Shown in pieces: positions 13,402 through 25,592 of a stretch of DNA of 64,000 nt (position 1 is its first letter; the number at the start of each line of letters is the position of its first letter). The stretch spans positions 806,001-870,000 of the forward strand of contig JAULSR010000008.1 in assembly GCA_030512295.1 (NCBI GenBank). The letters run 5' to 3'. The notes under the pieces are model-generated. The model saw only the letters and a list, made by a program, of their open reading frames with translations. It was not told where the DNA came from and did no database searches. Both the position numbers and the translations under genes were made by a program. The stretch is from Bombardia bombarda (lineage: Eukaryota; Ascomycota; Sordariomycetes; Sordariales; Lasiosphaeriaceae).

Positions 13402-16400
13402 TCAAAGCCGTCCGAGGGATGTAGCATTCCTCTCAGTCTGCTTACGGACTGGCCGGGGAGTTGGCTCCTGATCCTCCATGGCCCGCCGTCCCTGTGTCGA
13501 CGAAGGTCGAGGCGTCTCCTCAACATCGGCAGCAGTCTTGTTACCAGCTCCCATCTCTGCTTCGGGCGGGGCGCTAATAATGACAGTCGCATCCCCTTCA
13601 TCTTCAGCCATCTTGGGGGGTGGCGATATTGGGTCCGGACTTTTGTCAAACTCGGGAAAGTCCAGCTGTATCTCCATGTTTGGGGTAACGACTTGTGTTG
13701 TTGGCTCCAAAGTGCTGGTGCTTGTGCTCTCGAATCCACCAGCGTTGATGCTATCGTGGCTGTTTGCACGCATCATCTCAATCCCTAGTTTGGAGGATGG
13801 CAGCGCCGATTTGCTCCGATAATGTTGCTTAGAGCCACTGCCTCCACCTCCGCCATTTTGGTTATCTGGGTCATCCAGACCGAGCTCATCGTCTTCGTCA
13901 TCGGCCGAGTCCACGCTCCCCTCGTACCTGCGTTTCTCGATAGATTCTCGTTTTGCTCTCAACTTCTCCAGCGAGCGTTGCGGGACTGGCATTTTACCTC
14001 GTGCCGTGTTGTGCTCCATTTGTGCCGGGGCTGACTGCTGTGTCACGAAATGCGCAGGCAATGGGCTTTCACTTGCATCACGCGAGCTCACGAGAACTTC
14101 TTCGGGTCCCGAGATGCCGAGGCCACCATCGCTCCACTCCCCCGTGGCTTTCCTGCTGATGACAATGGGGATATCATCTGTCGAGACCGACTCCGAATCT
14201 CCAAAGACACTGGAGGTTATCGAATCCTCGCGGAAACTACTGCTGGAACGATTGGCGCCGTACCCAGATGACCCGGATGTAGGACTGTCCTCAAGTCGTA
14301 GGCTTTCTTGTCGTAGGCCTGATGGGATAGGATGAGATAGGGACAAGGACAGCAGATTGTTCTGACCTGCAGAAGCAGGCTTCCATTGGCACAGAGTACC
14401 CAGCACTTCAGTCAGCTTTGAAGAGCTGATCGGCTTTTCAATCAGTGAATCGAAGTAATGAGGCGCCTGTAGTTCCTTAAGATAGGCAGTGATTGCGACA
14501 ATAGGGGTATGTGAATTTGTGTTCTTCGTTTCCCGGATCATGCGTGCAACATCCGCCCCATTGATCTGTGGTAGCTTGTATTCCATAAATACAATGTCGA
14601 ACTTGATGTCACTCATTGCGTAACGAATTACCTCAGGCCCTGTACCTGCCGAAATCGTTCGACATCGCAACTTCTCGAGCAGCTTCTCCATAATCATACG
14701 AGAGACTGGATGATCCTCGCAGACAAGCACATCAAGTGGACGGGAAATGGGGCCGTCAAGTGCAATTTGTGACATCCGTCTGGAGCTTTGACGGCGCCGC
14801 TGGACTCGCAGAAGCGCGTTTGCCTTTTCACCCTCGTTGTCCGAGGAGGATGGGGACATATCAAAGACCTGACTGCGACGGTTCTTATGGTGGGCTGCCA
14901 AGATATCTGATGCCACAGGACTGCCCTCTTGAGAGCCGACTGTCAGTGAACGAGAGCGTCCGGCCGACGAGGCACTGGTGTGTCGAGGAGTTGACATCAT
15001 TCCATGAGAGGTCATGGCCTTGGAAGGTGACAGGGGCAGCGGCGGTGGAATCCCGCGACCCTTGACTGGAGACGAGGAAGGAATCGTCGTCGCCGCTTTC
15101 TGCAAACTAGGCGGGACGCGGGGCACATCGAAGAAATTCCCAGGCTGAAGTGCACCAGTCCCAGGCCCAGAATGTTGGGAGAGGTTTGAGGAATTTGACG
15201 CTTTTCGTCTGCCCTCGGTCCCTTGGCCGGCCACAAAGGAAACCAAGAGAGGCGATGAGGGCTGAGAAACCCGATTTGGAGATGAATTCGTGTGATTCAG
15301 TCCTGACGGAGATTGGGGCCGCTGCGAAGCCTTTGCATTCGTAAGTGTCCTCTGGACTGGGTTAGAAATAACCGGACTTCCTTCAAGAGCCGCTCCAGGG
15401 GACGTCATGGAATTCATAGTTCCGGGGCTGATGGGTTTGTTCTGATTTGCAGCAGCTTCTTGTCGCAATTTTAGAATGACGTCTTTATTCGCCTTTTCTA
15501 GAACGGGTAGGTTCTTGAATGTAAAGTTTCCAAAATCGTCCGCCACCACTGGTTCACTTAAACGCCTACTCTTCAGGTCTCGAACATGTGGAGGAATATG
15601 CAAGGGCATCAGACCTCGTTTCATGGAATTGAACTGAGATCTGACGCGTGAAAGGGCATCATGCGGTCGATCTGGATAGTCTGATGCAGGTCCTGACGAG
15701 GCAGGTGAGGCCTGGTCCTCAATCTCTTCGGCAAAAGACTGGAGAATGGCCCCCTAGAATCGAAGTACTCTGTATCCTCGGGATTCTCAGGCTGGGGAAC
15801 AAATTGAGCCTCGTCCTGTAACAAAGTCTCCCAGTTCATCTCGCTGAACCACGGGTGATTTCGGATCTCTTCTCCGCCAGACTGAAACTTCTCTTCGCGG
15901 TTGGAGCCGAGTCGTTGTTGTGGGTCTGTGCATAGCAGCCTGTTCATCAAGTCCTTGGCCTCAGGCGACGCAATCTCTTCTTCGCTCTCATCAGGCCACT
16001 GTATTTCACGAGCCAAGATGTTCTCAAAGACCTGCTCTGCCTCGCTGGCATGAAAGGGGGGGAAACCGTAGAAGAACTCGAACATGATGCAGCCAACAGA
16101 CCACCAATCACTTGTTTCGTCTTGCGGTTCTCCCCTGATTGTCTCAGGAGCCAGATAGTCAGGTGTTCCAACGAACCGACGGTTGGTATCCTCGGGGTCA
16201 AAGAGTGCCCAGTTTGGTGGAGGCATGACGGGTTGTGGAGGTGTCCCTCTAGAGTCTGTGCTGTTATGGGTGGTTGTGTGAGAAAGGGATATGAATTCGG
16301 GTGGCGAGGCGCCAATGTCGACCACATTATTATCTCGATGAGACTGAACTCTGTGAGAAGCAGTGGCCTGTGGCTCGTTCAAAGAAAGATTACCCAACAT

Positions 16401-19280
16401 TTGCGCCATGGTCTCACTCCCGCCACTATCACTGCGTTGGCTCGGCAAGCGACGCGGTTCCTGAGATATTAACCCGAGACTAAAGTAAGACGGCTGTCCC
16501 ATGTTTGAGCCGAGATCGTTCGGTGTCATCTGTGGAGTTGTGCTGGGAGAGTGGCTGCGGCCATGAAGATCTAACGAAGTTGATCGGGACGATGCCATGG
16601 ATGTAGATCGAGCAAATGGCCCCTGCTTGAGAATATCAGGAGCGGCATCACCACCACTGTTGAGAGCTCGCTTTTGTCGGCCGATCAATCCCATACGTGA
16701 TAGGCCGAAGTCGGTGAGCTTCAAGTGGCCTTTCTGGTCGATTAACAGATTATCTGGCTTCAGGTCTCGATGGACAATGCCTCGGCTATGGAGGTGTTCG
16801 ACCCCAAGGATAACCTCCCCAAGATATTTTTTGACCCAATCCTCATGGAGCCCACCCAAGACCTTGATCAGAGAAGCGCAGTCGCCTCCGTTGAGATACT
16901 CCATCACCAGATAAAGATAATCTTTGCTTGAGAATGTCCAATAAAGCTTCGCCACAAAATCGCTTTCGCCTTGCCACATCATGATAGCTCTCTCGGCCTT
17001 CACATTGGTGACTTGATTCTTGGCAACCATATCGGCTTTCTTCAGGACCTTGATGGCAAAATATTCCGCAGTAGATTTCTTCTTGGAAAGGTAGACGCTG
17101 CCGAATGCTCCTTTACTGATAGGCTTGATAATCTCAAAGTCCTTGATTGATGGGGGGACGGCTTTGGCCTGAGGGGCACTGACAACCGCATTCAACCGGG
17201 GCGAAGGTGGGGGTTTGAATCCCATCTCCCCCGTCGACGACGATATGGCTGCCGAGGACTGTCTCCGATGATGGTAATGGTGAGGAAGGTTTGGCGATGC
17301 AAACTCACTACTTGGGAGCATAGGTGATGCTTCGGGTGACGTTAGGCCGTCAGAGGGAAAAGGGGGTCCTCGAGGCTTGTGAATCCGAAGCGGGGAGGAT
17401 GGTTGCTGCCCAGTTCGCGAGGGCGACTCTTGCCTTCTTGGAGATGACGTCCCCGGAAGTATTATACTCCTGCGATGGTGCTGTCTTGAGCTCGCTTGTC
17501 TTCGAAGATCGCTAAATTCGGACATGGGCGACTCGGTGCGTGGTGGCGGCCTGGACGCAACTGACGATGATCTCATGCTTCCGCCATCGCTGTCTCCAGC
17601 ATCGCTTTCAAAAAGGAGCGACTCCCGCCGGGACTGACTTGGTCCAGTTATACTGCTGAGGGCACCGCGATGCGATCGAGGCGTCGGGCACTCCCTAGGA
17701 CTGCTCGACCTAGTAGACTCGGCCGCCACAGATAGTCGCCGCTTATCAGGATCATCACTGATATTTGCATTCCGTAATGCCATGGCCAGACTTGAAGGAG
17801 CATCGAACGATCCTGCAAACATTTCTTCCTCCATAGGATGTCTGTCAGTCTGCTGCTCGTCGTCTTCGTCGGCAGAGTCGCTGAGGCGGCCCGATGCAAT
17901 CTTGGCGGCCTTGCGCATTGCTTCATCGATACAATCCTGAACCATGATGGCAAACTCAACCCGGATTCGTTCGGCGTACTCTAGGATCTTGCGGTGACGA
18001 AAGATTGCTTCCACCTTGCCCCTGGCTATTTTCTCGGTATCGGCACAAAGCAGAGCAAGACCCTGCTCTTGTTCCAGAGTATTCGTTCCTGGTGTTTCCC
18101 ACTGCATTACCTGGGCAATTCGTCCTTCGGATTGTGGTGACTGAGTGCGAAATTCGCCAGGGGTCTGTGAAGATTCTTTAATGGCGGGTGTGTTGATCTC
18201 GATAGCAGTGTCACAGAGATCCACCAGCAGCTCAACAATTCTCGCCTGGGGTCGGCGAATCGCAAACGACCGAGCTCTCGCATGCCCAAGGCCCGAAGCT
18301 CTTTCTCGCGATCGACCACATGTGCCAGGGCCATTGCCAGGGCTTGGGGATGGTGTTCCGGGGGAGGTAGCTGTGGATAAAGGAGGTCCGATTGGCATCC
18401 CCTTGTATTCGGCAACCGGCACCGTCACTTGATCTCCAGCAAGGGAACGGCTGCGTCTTGCCTCGAGTGCATCGAGAACCTTAACGATGGCATGGCGATG
18501 CTCTGTAAGACTTTCTTGAGCCATTTGGACGTCCATTTCTGCACGATGTTCTTGCAGGCACAAGTCGGTGTGCTTCTCAAACCACCATGGCGGAATTTGC
18601 CGCTCACATATCCGACAGAGGACGGCTGGGGGCGAGGGATGGCTGGACGGGTCGTCCAAGCCTGATTCTGCAAGTTTTGTGAGATAGCTCGCGAGCACTT
18701 CTGCGCCCGAGCCCAGGGAGTCAACAATGAGGTCAGGTAGGTCTATTTGTATTTCTCGAGGCGCCATCCATGGTCGTATCATCCACATGGTATGGCTTTC
18801 TCCGCCAGAGGTACCATCGTAGACCATGATACCTTGGGCTTCAAGGTCGACGATTGTAGGCTGCATCGGGTCTTCAAGTTCTTTGACAATCTCGAGCTCC
18901 GGTAGCTTAGACAGCAGGCCTAGCTTAGCTTGAAAGCGTATAAACTGGCTGCGGGAATCATCCTTCTCCATGCTTTCGACAATATCGGTGAAGATGGTCT
19001 TGTTCTCGCTGACAATCAGGTCGGAAATGGCAGTTCCTGTTACGATTTCCTGTTGTGTGCCAATAACATCAACCCATGAGGGGCTGACCCATCGAATGGT
19101 GCCGTCGAGATTAAGATCCATAATGACATTGAGCGTCTGCTCGGCTGCTTCCTGAAGCTCCTCTCTTTCCTCTCGAATGTCGGCGCTGAGGGACCTCTCC
19201 ATGACGCCGGCGCCGGCCCTGAGCGAGGTCACGGCCGGAGGGGCGAGCATAGTCGGCGCGCTGGATCGTCCTTCCTCCAT
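13402..19280 (-). CDS. RIM15: RIM15-type serine/threonine kinase (PAS, zinc finger, AGC kinase, receiver), frameshifted
   Basis: Rim15/Cek1/Greatwall-family kinase, known in yeasts to integrate TOR, PKA and nutrient signals and to drive entry into quiescence through endosulfine phosphorylation. Reading from ATG 19280, a PAS-like segment lies at residues 45-110 and a C2HC finger, CRICERQIPPWWFEKHTDLC, at 222-241. The kinase domain spans about 715-1145: glycine loop SKGAFGSV (722-729), Lys744, HRDLKPDN at 837, DFG at 857, an insert of about 175 residues before the T-loop, and GTPDYLAPE at 1038. The frame breaks near residue 1177, at the C5 run 15750-15754. One more base there would join it to the frame ending at 13402, giving about 1,959 aa, the usual family size. 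The second part opens with MKRGLMPLHIPPHVRDLKSR and carries a receiver domain with Glu at the phospho-site. As written, the two frames only overlap by ATGA at 15621-15624. This is either a sequencing indel or a real break. Confidence 0.92.
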
Positions 19281-20205
19281 TGTGACGGTAAACCTGACGA
19301 GGGGGACAAAGGATGTGGCACCATTTGTTGTGGGTGCGAGGGCAGTTGATGCCTTATCGCGTCTCCTTTTGGTGTAGTTCTGGCGAAGCGAACGGGAGGA
19401 AACATGAAGCGATGAGGGCCAACACGCGTGTTATCGAGACTGTTTTGGTCGGGCGACGGGCGACGGTGACTTGTCTACGGGACAATGTCCAGACGGAGCC
19501 AGGGCCACCTGGCTGAGATGCCAGAGCTACCTAGAGCGTTGCACCAGCCTGAGACATAATGTTTCCTGACGTGAATGTCTCGTCGTCGGTCGGTGGTAGA
19601 AGTCCGGGGGAGTTTCGCAGCTCCAAGGTTGTCACTATGTGTGTATTGACGGCAGTAACAGACGGACAGCCCTTGTGCCCGAGGCCGGCGGAGGGTCAGG
19701 CGGACGGGACAATGGACAGCGATTGGGGCGGACGGGTGGGGGAGGTTCAGGTTTCGAAAGCTCGGCGTAGTTCAGCAGCAGCGCGCCCGAGGGAGGCGTC
19801 AGGAGCCGTTCGTCGACCTGGTGTGGTGGATTGCGACAAAGCAGCAGGACGGCACGGCGGCAGAGTTAGAGAGCACGTTGGTGACCTCTTAGTCTCGTCT
19901 GAGCGTGGATCTCGTCTCAAAACCGATCGTGGTGGGAGGATGTGGCGGCGACCTGTGACGGCGACTCGCCCGGGCACGGGAATTAATAAGACAGTATTAG
20001 AAGTAGGCGTGAGCCGGTGCCGTCGTCTCCCCAGGGCAAGGATGTGCCTGGCGCTGGTGTTGTCGTCGTGACTCGAAGGGAGTAGGTTCCATTTATTGTT
20101 CCAGCAGTGGAAAGTTTAAGTGGGGACTGAGCGTACTCGGGACCGTGCTGGGGCCCACTGCTTGGTGAGTAATGACTTCTAGTTAGACTTCCAGTTAGAC
20201 TTCTA

Positions 20206-20225
20206 GGTGGTGGTGGTGGTGGTGG
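20206..20225. repeat. Trinucleotide repeat (GGT)n
   Basis: About six copies of GGT, preceded by two close copies of AGTTAGACTTC at about 20180-20203. Non-coding. Confidence 0.8.
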
Positions 20226-23200
20226 GCAGCGGGCTTGTGGGCTTGTGGGTTTTGTTCGGTTTGGTGGGTGCACAGTGCACGCCGCTGCACTCATGCTGCA
20301 AGTGGATCCGATCAGGAGGGTGTTGCCGAAAAAATAAAAAAAGCCGGTCTAACTCTGTTTCTACTTTTTGCCGCTCTTTGCCCATGGTATTGACAGTGGA
20401 GAGAGAAGTTGATAGGTCCCTCCCATTTGATTGATTGATGACTGACTGTATGCACGGCGGGGATCCATTTTATCTCCCTGCAGCTGTACTCTTGTCCTTC
20501 TGCGGCTGTCAAGCTGCGTCGACACCAACCATTCCTTCGCCTGCCCTCTTTTCCTGATCATTGATTTATTTAGGAGGTGCGCCGCCATGGTTGGACGTCC
20601 AAGAGGTCTTGTCCACTTACGGATGCAGTCTGGTGGAAAGCGGGGAGAGCTAGGTTGGCCTGGCCAATCCCCAGCGCGTCAGCAACCTCCAAGTTATGGA
20701 ATTTTGCCGGTACCTGTACCCAGAAAGTGGTAGTGGATGTTCCAAAACCAAGGTAGCGCTACTTGGCCTTGGTCACACCTACCTACCATCCATGGCGTCC
20801 AGCCATTCGCCAGCCATTCGCTCGCGAGCCCGACTGAAAAGTTAATATGACCCAGGTGATGCACAAAAAGCTGGGCCTGACCAAGGAATAGCCCAATGGT
20901 GCATTGTCCATCCATGGATTCACACACAAATGATTACTGTACTTCGTACTCAGGTTAGATACCGTAACCGTAGGTTTTGAAGTGATGGAAGTGGATGGGG
21001 CTGGATGGGGTACGTGCCCGCTCTCCGCTCGCTGCTGGGATTGCCAACTCGGCTTCTCGTCGAAGCTTCCGCCGCCCGCACCTTGCCGTTGTCTCCCGCT
21101 ATCGCCCGCCTACTACACAGTACCGCCCCGTCCTTAGGTGCCCGTCGAGCCGCGACTTCAAAACTCAACGAGCCCCTATGTCGATCTCTTTTGACTTGGG
21201 GAGCCAGCGTAACGCGAATTGACCATGATCAGACTCCTGTAACGCAGCCGCTGTCTTGACCTCCACCAAAGAGCAACCTAATCATTCCTCGATTCCATTC
21301 CAACGTTCTTTTATCAAGCCACCCACTTGATGGCTGCTTTGCACTTCATTCTGCATGGCATATGTCGCACGATGTGCCCTATACTGTGCCCGACACGGAC
21401 TGCAGCGCCTGTCCCACACCACAAATGTCGGTATCATCGGACGTCGCCGTCGTCTACCAAACGCGCAAACATCCACTTTTCCCCAGTAAAATGACCTCAT
21501 CAATTATCCCGAGCCCATCACGATTCCCGTCGAGCGATGACACTCCTTCACCGTTAGAAAGAGATGGAGGGATGACAGGGGCTTTCCTTTCCCCAGGGTG
21601 TCTGGAAGATTGGAAGGATGGCTCGAGGATGGCTGTCAGCGGTTGCGCCTGCATCATTGGCGGTGCATCGCTGCCTTTCCTAGCGCTTTACCCCTCACTC
21701 GCCCTCCACATTCCAGACTGCTCTCTCAGACTCGGGGATCCCCCACCACCATCACCACTAGTGCTGAATCGATCATGGCCAAGTTGATAATGGCCTGTGC
21801 TGAGCAGCTCTGGGCTTCAATCCATCCTCAGGTACAATTGCAATCATTTCTTCCTTTTTGCTACTATTGATTTCCCCCACAGGCATACCGGGGCGTATTA
21901 CGTACGTGAGAGACGATGGATTAGACACTAGAATCCATCCCGCGCCGATAAAGCAGCCTATGTCGCGTGCATTAGAGTCTTGGACGGATCCGTCACCGCT
22001 CCAAGTCGCGAGAGCCTTTCCGGGCTCACAGGGTTACATGGCTCATTGACTGTGAAAAAGCCTACATACGCGGCAGAGCATATCGAGCTCATCGAACATG
22101 GGAGCCAAGCTGTTCTCGACGTCTGTACGATACTGACTGCAAACCTACGAGCCCTCCAGCCCACCGGGTGCAATCTAGGTTGCCGGCATCCTGCAATCAC
22201 TTACACTTGCACAGGACACCACTCGAGGGTTATCCGGTTCATTAGGGCCCTTACCTCAACATATATTAAAGATATAGTGAAATGCTTCCTCGGTGGGACG
22301 AATCGCATGCACGACCCATTACGAGGACCCCTTCTCCCCCTTCTCTGTGGGCGCACCACTTATCGACGCACCTCGGGGCGGATCAAGTCCCGTTGGCCAC
22401 CGTACGATTTTTCACCATGGGACCACGGCCACCATCACACAAGACGTCGCATCCACCATGCCACAGCAGCCGCCTACGGCCGGCCGCCTTTAGTTTATCT
22501 AGCTAGTCTTGTGTACAAAACATCCTGTAGCTCCTGGGTTGCCCCACCTGCTGTCACGCAGCGAGCTGCCCCCCCCTGTCCCGACGACGACGACGACGAC
22601 GTCCTCGACTGCGGTCGTGTCCAGATTGAGCTGATGTAGTGAGTTCATTGTTCATGGCATCAAGCATATATACCTTAGTATGCCGTGATGCCTCAAGTCA
22701 CGTTCAGCCATGTTGCCCAATCCACAACAGCATGACCACAGTTGCGAATCGGCAGTATATCCGATGTTTTCTCTCGCAGGTGGGGAACCACAGGCTGTCC
22801 CGACTGCTGCAACCAATAACTCGTTGCACAATGTGCACCTCACCACCTCTTGGCGCTGGAGCATACCTGCTTCCATAATGATGGTAGCTTCTGCAGTGTA
22901 TCGAGAGCAAGAGGGAGTGACTGGCCGAGTGTAAATCGAGTGCCATCAACAAAACAAACGCGAATTGTTGTTCCTTGTGGTTGGCCCGGTCTATCCGTTT
23001 GCAAACCTCATTGAGACGCCGGATACCATCCAGCCTCCTTTCTCTGTGGTACCGGTCAGAATAAAAATATACCAAAATATCCAATGGCTGTGTTCTCCTC
23101 TCTTTCCAGTTGACATCCCCTCTCGGATCATCGTCTTACACACCCTCTTGCATGGAGGCGCCGGCGACCGGTAAAGACAGCTTATCCCAGCGCGTCGTCG

Positions 23201-24126
23201 TCACCCAAGCTTATGCCGCTTGGGTTCTCTCACATGGGTCTTGGCTGGGAGGATCAATCTGCGGCTTCCGATTTGACGTCCAGCGTGGCTTGTATGTTTC
23301 ATCGCGATATTAACAAGTTCTCATCATCATACCTGTTTCGTCTGGTTACCTATGATATGAGAGAGGGGATCTGGTCTCTACCACCTAGAACAGTAACCAG
23401 CAACAACACACGTGAGAGAGTTGTTACCCACGAAGCACATACACACACAAGTCGATCTCGATCATAATGTGTACCCATTCGTCATTTCCATTGACTGTAA
23501 CAAAGCAATTGGCCGCTGGACAAGTGGGCAAGAGCACTTTATTCCCGACCCCCCTCGTCGTTGTTCGTTGTGCTTCAATTGGCTCATTATTGATGACCCT
23601 TGACTTTGGTTGTGACAACGAGTGAGACACCCCATCTCATGACAGAACCATTTCTTTTTTTTCTTCTCACACCTAGACACCCTTCCTTTCTCAACCAGGT
23701 TCAGTTGTTGGTTTCCCTCTTCATCTTTGCATTTACCCATCCGTCTCTCGTCCGTAACCATCGAATTTCAGGACGGCAAAAGGAGCACATAAACACTACA
23801 CGGGCGATGAAATCGGCGTTCCTACTGTGTCACCCAATAAGGGGGGGTGAGAGAAAGGGTACCTTATGCATTTCCGTCATTTATCTGAGCTCTTGGCTTA
23901 CAACATTGTTTGCATGCAACTGCTGATCGGCCCTGACAAATACCTAACAACGGCTGTGATCCCCCCTTTATCCCCTCATTCGACCCCCCTTTTCCCCAAT
24001 TGCATTTGGAGTGAGTGACATCGATACTCTGGACGGCGACTTGCGAAAACATGTTGGTAAGCACAACGAGCCAATTCATCCATGCTTCTGGTCCCGCTCA
24101 TAGACAACACTCTCTGTTTTCATTAC

Positions 24127-24153
24127 ACCAATTATACCAATTATACCAATTAT
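24127..24153. repeat. Nonamer tandem repeat (ACCAATTAT)3
   Basis: Three exact copies of ACCAATTAT. It lies about 10 bases past the stop of the minus-strand acyltransferase gene, so it probably falls in that gene's 3' untranslated region. Confidence 0.9.
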
Positions 24154-24164
24154 ACCCAACCTGC

Positions 24165-25293
24165 TTACTCCTCAGCAAACCTCACAATGCGCCTACCCAC
24201 ATTACCTACTTCAGTCCACTCAATCCGTTTCCTCTCCAACCACTCCCCCTTCTCAACCCACCTCTCCTCCAACCATCTCGCCAGCTCGGCGTCATCGTGC
24301 GGCAGCTCCTCAAGGGGGAACCGCCTCGCATGCACGTGAAAGCGATATCCCTGGCCCCCTTTCTGGCTGGCGAGACTCAGCCTTGGCACCGAGAGGGTCT
24401 CCCACATGGTCGGTGCCTGTTGCCATTGCTTTCCATGCTGGTATGCAATGGTGAGGTCGTAGACGGCCTTTACGTGCGGCGCTTTCCGCAGGTGCTGGAC
24501 CGTCGTGACGAAGCCCTTGGTCCTGGGGTAGAGCAGATGCTCGGGCTGGGGCCGGTTGTTCGCGGCGCACCACTTTTGCGATTCGGCGTACTTTTGGGGC
24601 GTGTACCGAGTAGCCTCGGAGAAGGAGACGAGCCCTGTGGTCGAACCATGATGCATGATTAGTTAACAACGAACGACAAACTGGTAATGAAAGGGAAAGA
24701 ATGCTGGAAATAAATCCCCGTAAAAAGCAGACCTCATTCTACACACACCCACACACCCACACACACTTACACGTCGGCCACTTCCTCCCCGTAATCCCCT
24801 TAAACACCCGATCCAGCTCGGCCTTATCCTTGAGCCAGTTCCGGCTCACTAGCGGCATCCCCATGACCCACAGCCCCCAGCCCAGGAACGGTACCACGCG
24901 CAGCTGCCTCTTGGCGAACCACCGGCAGCGGCCCAGCATGCCGGCGCGTAGCGCCAGCGCCTGGATCATGTAGAAGTCGCTCCAGCCGACGTGGTTCGCC
25001 ACCACGATGGCGCTCTCACCCGACGGCAGCGCGTCGCCCGACGTGCTGATCACCGCCCTGTTCCGCGTCTCAAACAGCCACTGGATCCAGCGCCACACTG
25101 AGAAGGCGATGCGTGACGATAGGTCGTAGGCCGTGTCGGGGAACAATAATTTGAGGGGCAGCATGAGGGAGAGCAGGATGTCGGCCGCCAGCAGCCAGGT
25201 AAGCCACGGGGAGACGAGGCCTGCGCCCCGGAGGTGGCGGATGAGACTGGTCACGGCCCCGGCCCCGGCCCCGGCCCCGGAGGTGTTTGCCAT
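24165..25293 (-). CDS. Lysophospholipid/AGPAT-type acyltransferase (LPLAT family)
   Basis: Two exons on the minus strand: 24771-25293 and 24165-24634. The 136-nt intron has donor GTAAGT, acceptor CCACAG and a branch-like AACTAATC, and the join gives 330 aa. It is likely an integral-membrane enzyme that moves acyl groups from acyl-CoA to lysophospholipids, close to the LCLAT1/AGPAT3-5 and yeast Cst26/Psi1 group. The catalytic NHX4D motif is NHVGWSD, with His101 and Asp106. The region after it (FAKRQLRVVPFLGWG, MGMPLVSRNW) and the substrate motif SEATRYT, which the splice restores as KWPTWLVSFSEATRYT, fit the family. One hydrophobic stretch at about 28-52 is the probable membrane anchor. The N-terminus has a Gly-Ala run encoded by GGCCCC-type repeats near 25258-25283. 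The exact lipid substrate cannot be told from sequence. Confidence 0.9.
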
Positions 25294-25559
25294 TTTTCTT
25301 TTTTGGGATGCTCGGGGTGGTGATTCCTCCCAGACGGAAAAGGGTTGGTCGGCTGAGCCAAGCCGAGCCGAGCCGTGGCCAAGAGAATAACACGCCGAAC
25401 GAAGGAAGGGGTTTGGTTCCGTTAGGCCCGGAGCGTATAACGGGGCTTGTGTCTCCGGCTGCTGCGCGTGGCCGGGGGTGACACAGACACAAGTTCCTTC
25501 CGAGGTGTGCCGAGTTCAGGTGGGAGATAGGGCAGAGCCGAGCCTAGCTAGGCACGGGA

Positions 25560-25592
<33 letters not shown>

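Larger units (their letters stand above)
19281..24164. other. Intergenic region between RIM15 and the acyltransferase
   Basis: Contains the RIM15 promoter and leader (from 19281 upward) and, at the far end, the 3' flank of the acyltransferase gene (which stops at 24165). Open frames here are short and unrecognisable. One at 21005-21259 has an N-terminus that resembles a mitochondrial presequence but stops after 84 residues (see findings). A GGT repeat lies at about 20206-20225 and a 9-mer repeat at 24127-24153. Confidence 0.55.

Noticed and set aside
21980..22639. 219-codon plus-strand frame
   Set aside because: No domain, irregular composition with His and Asp runs from simple repeats, and no supporting splice sites or family resemblance.
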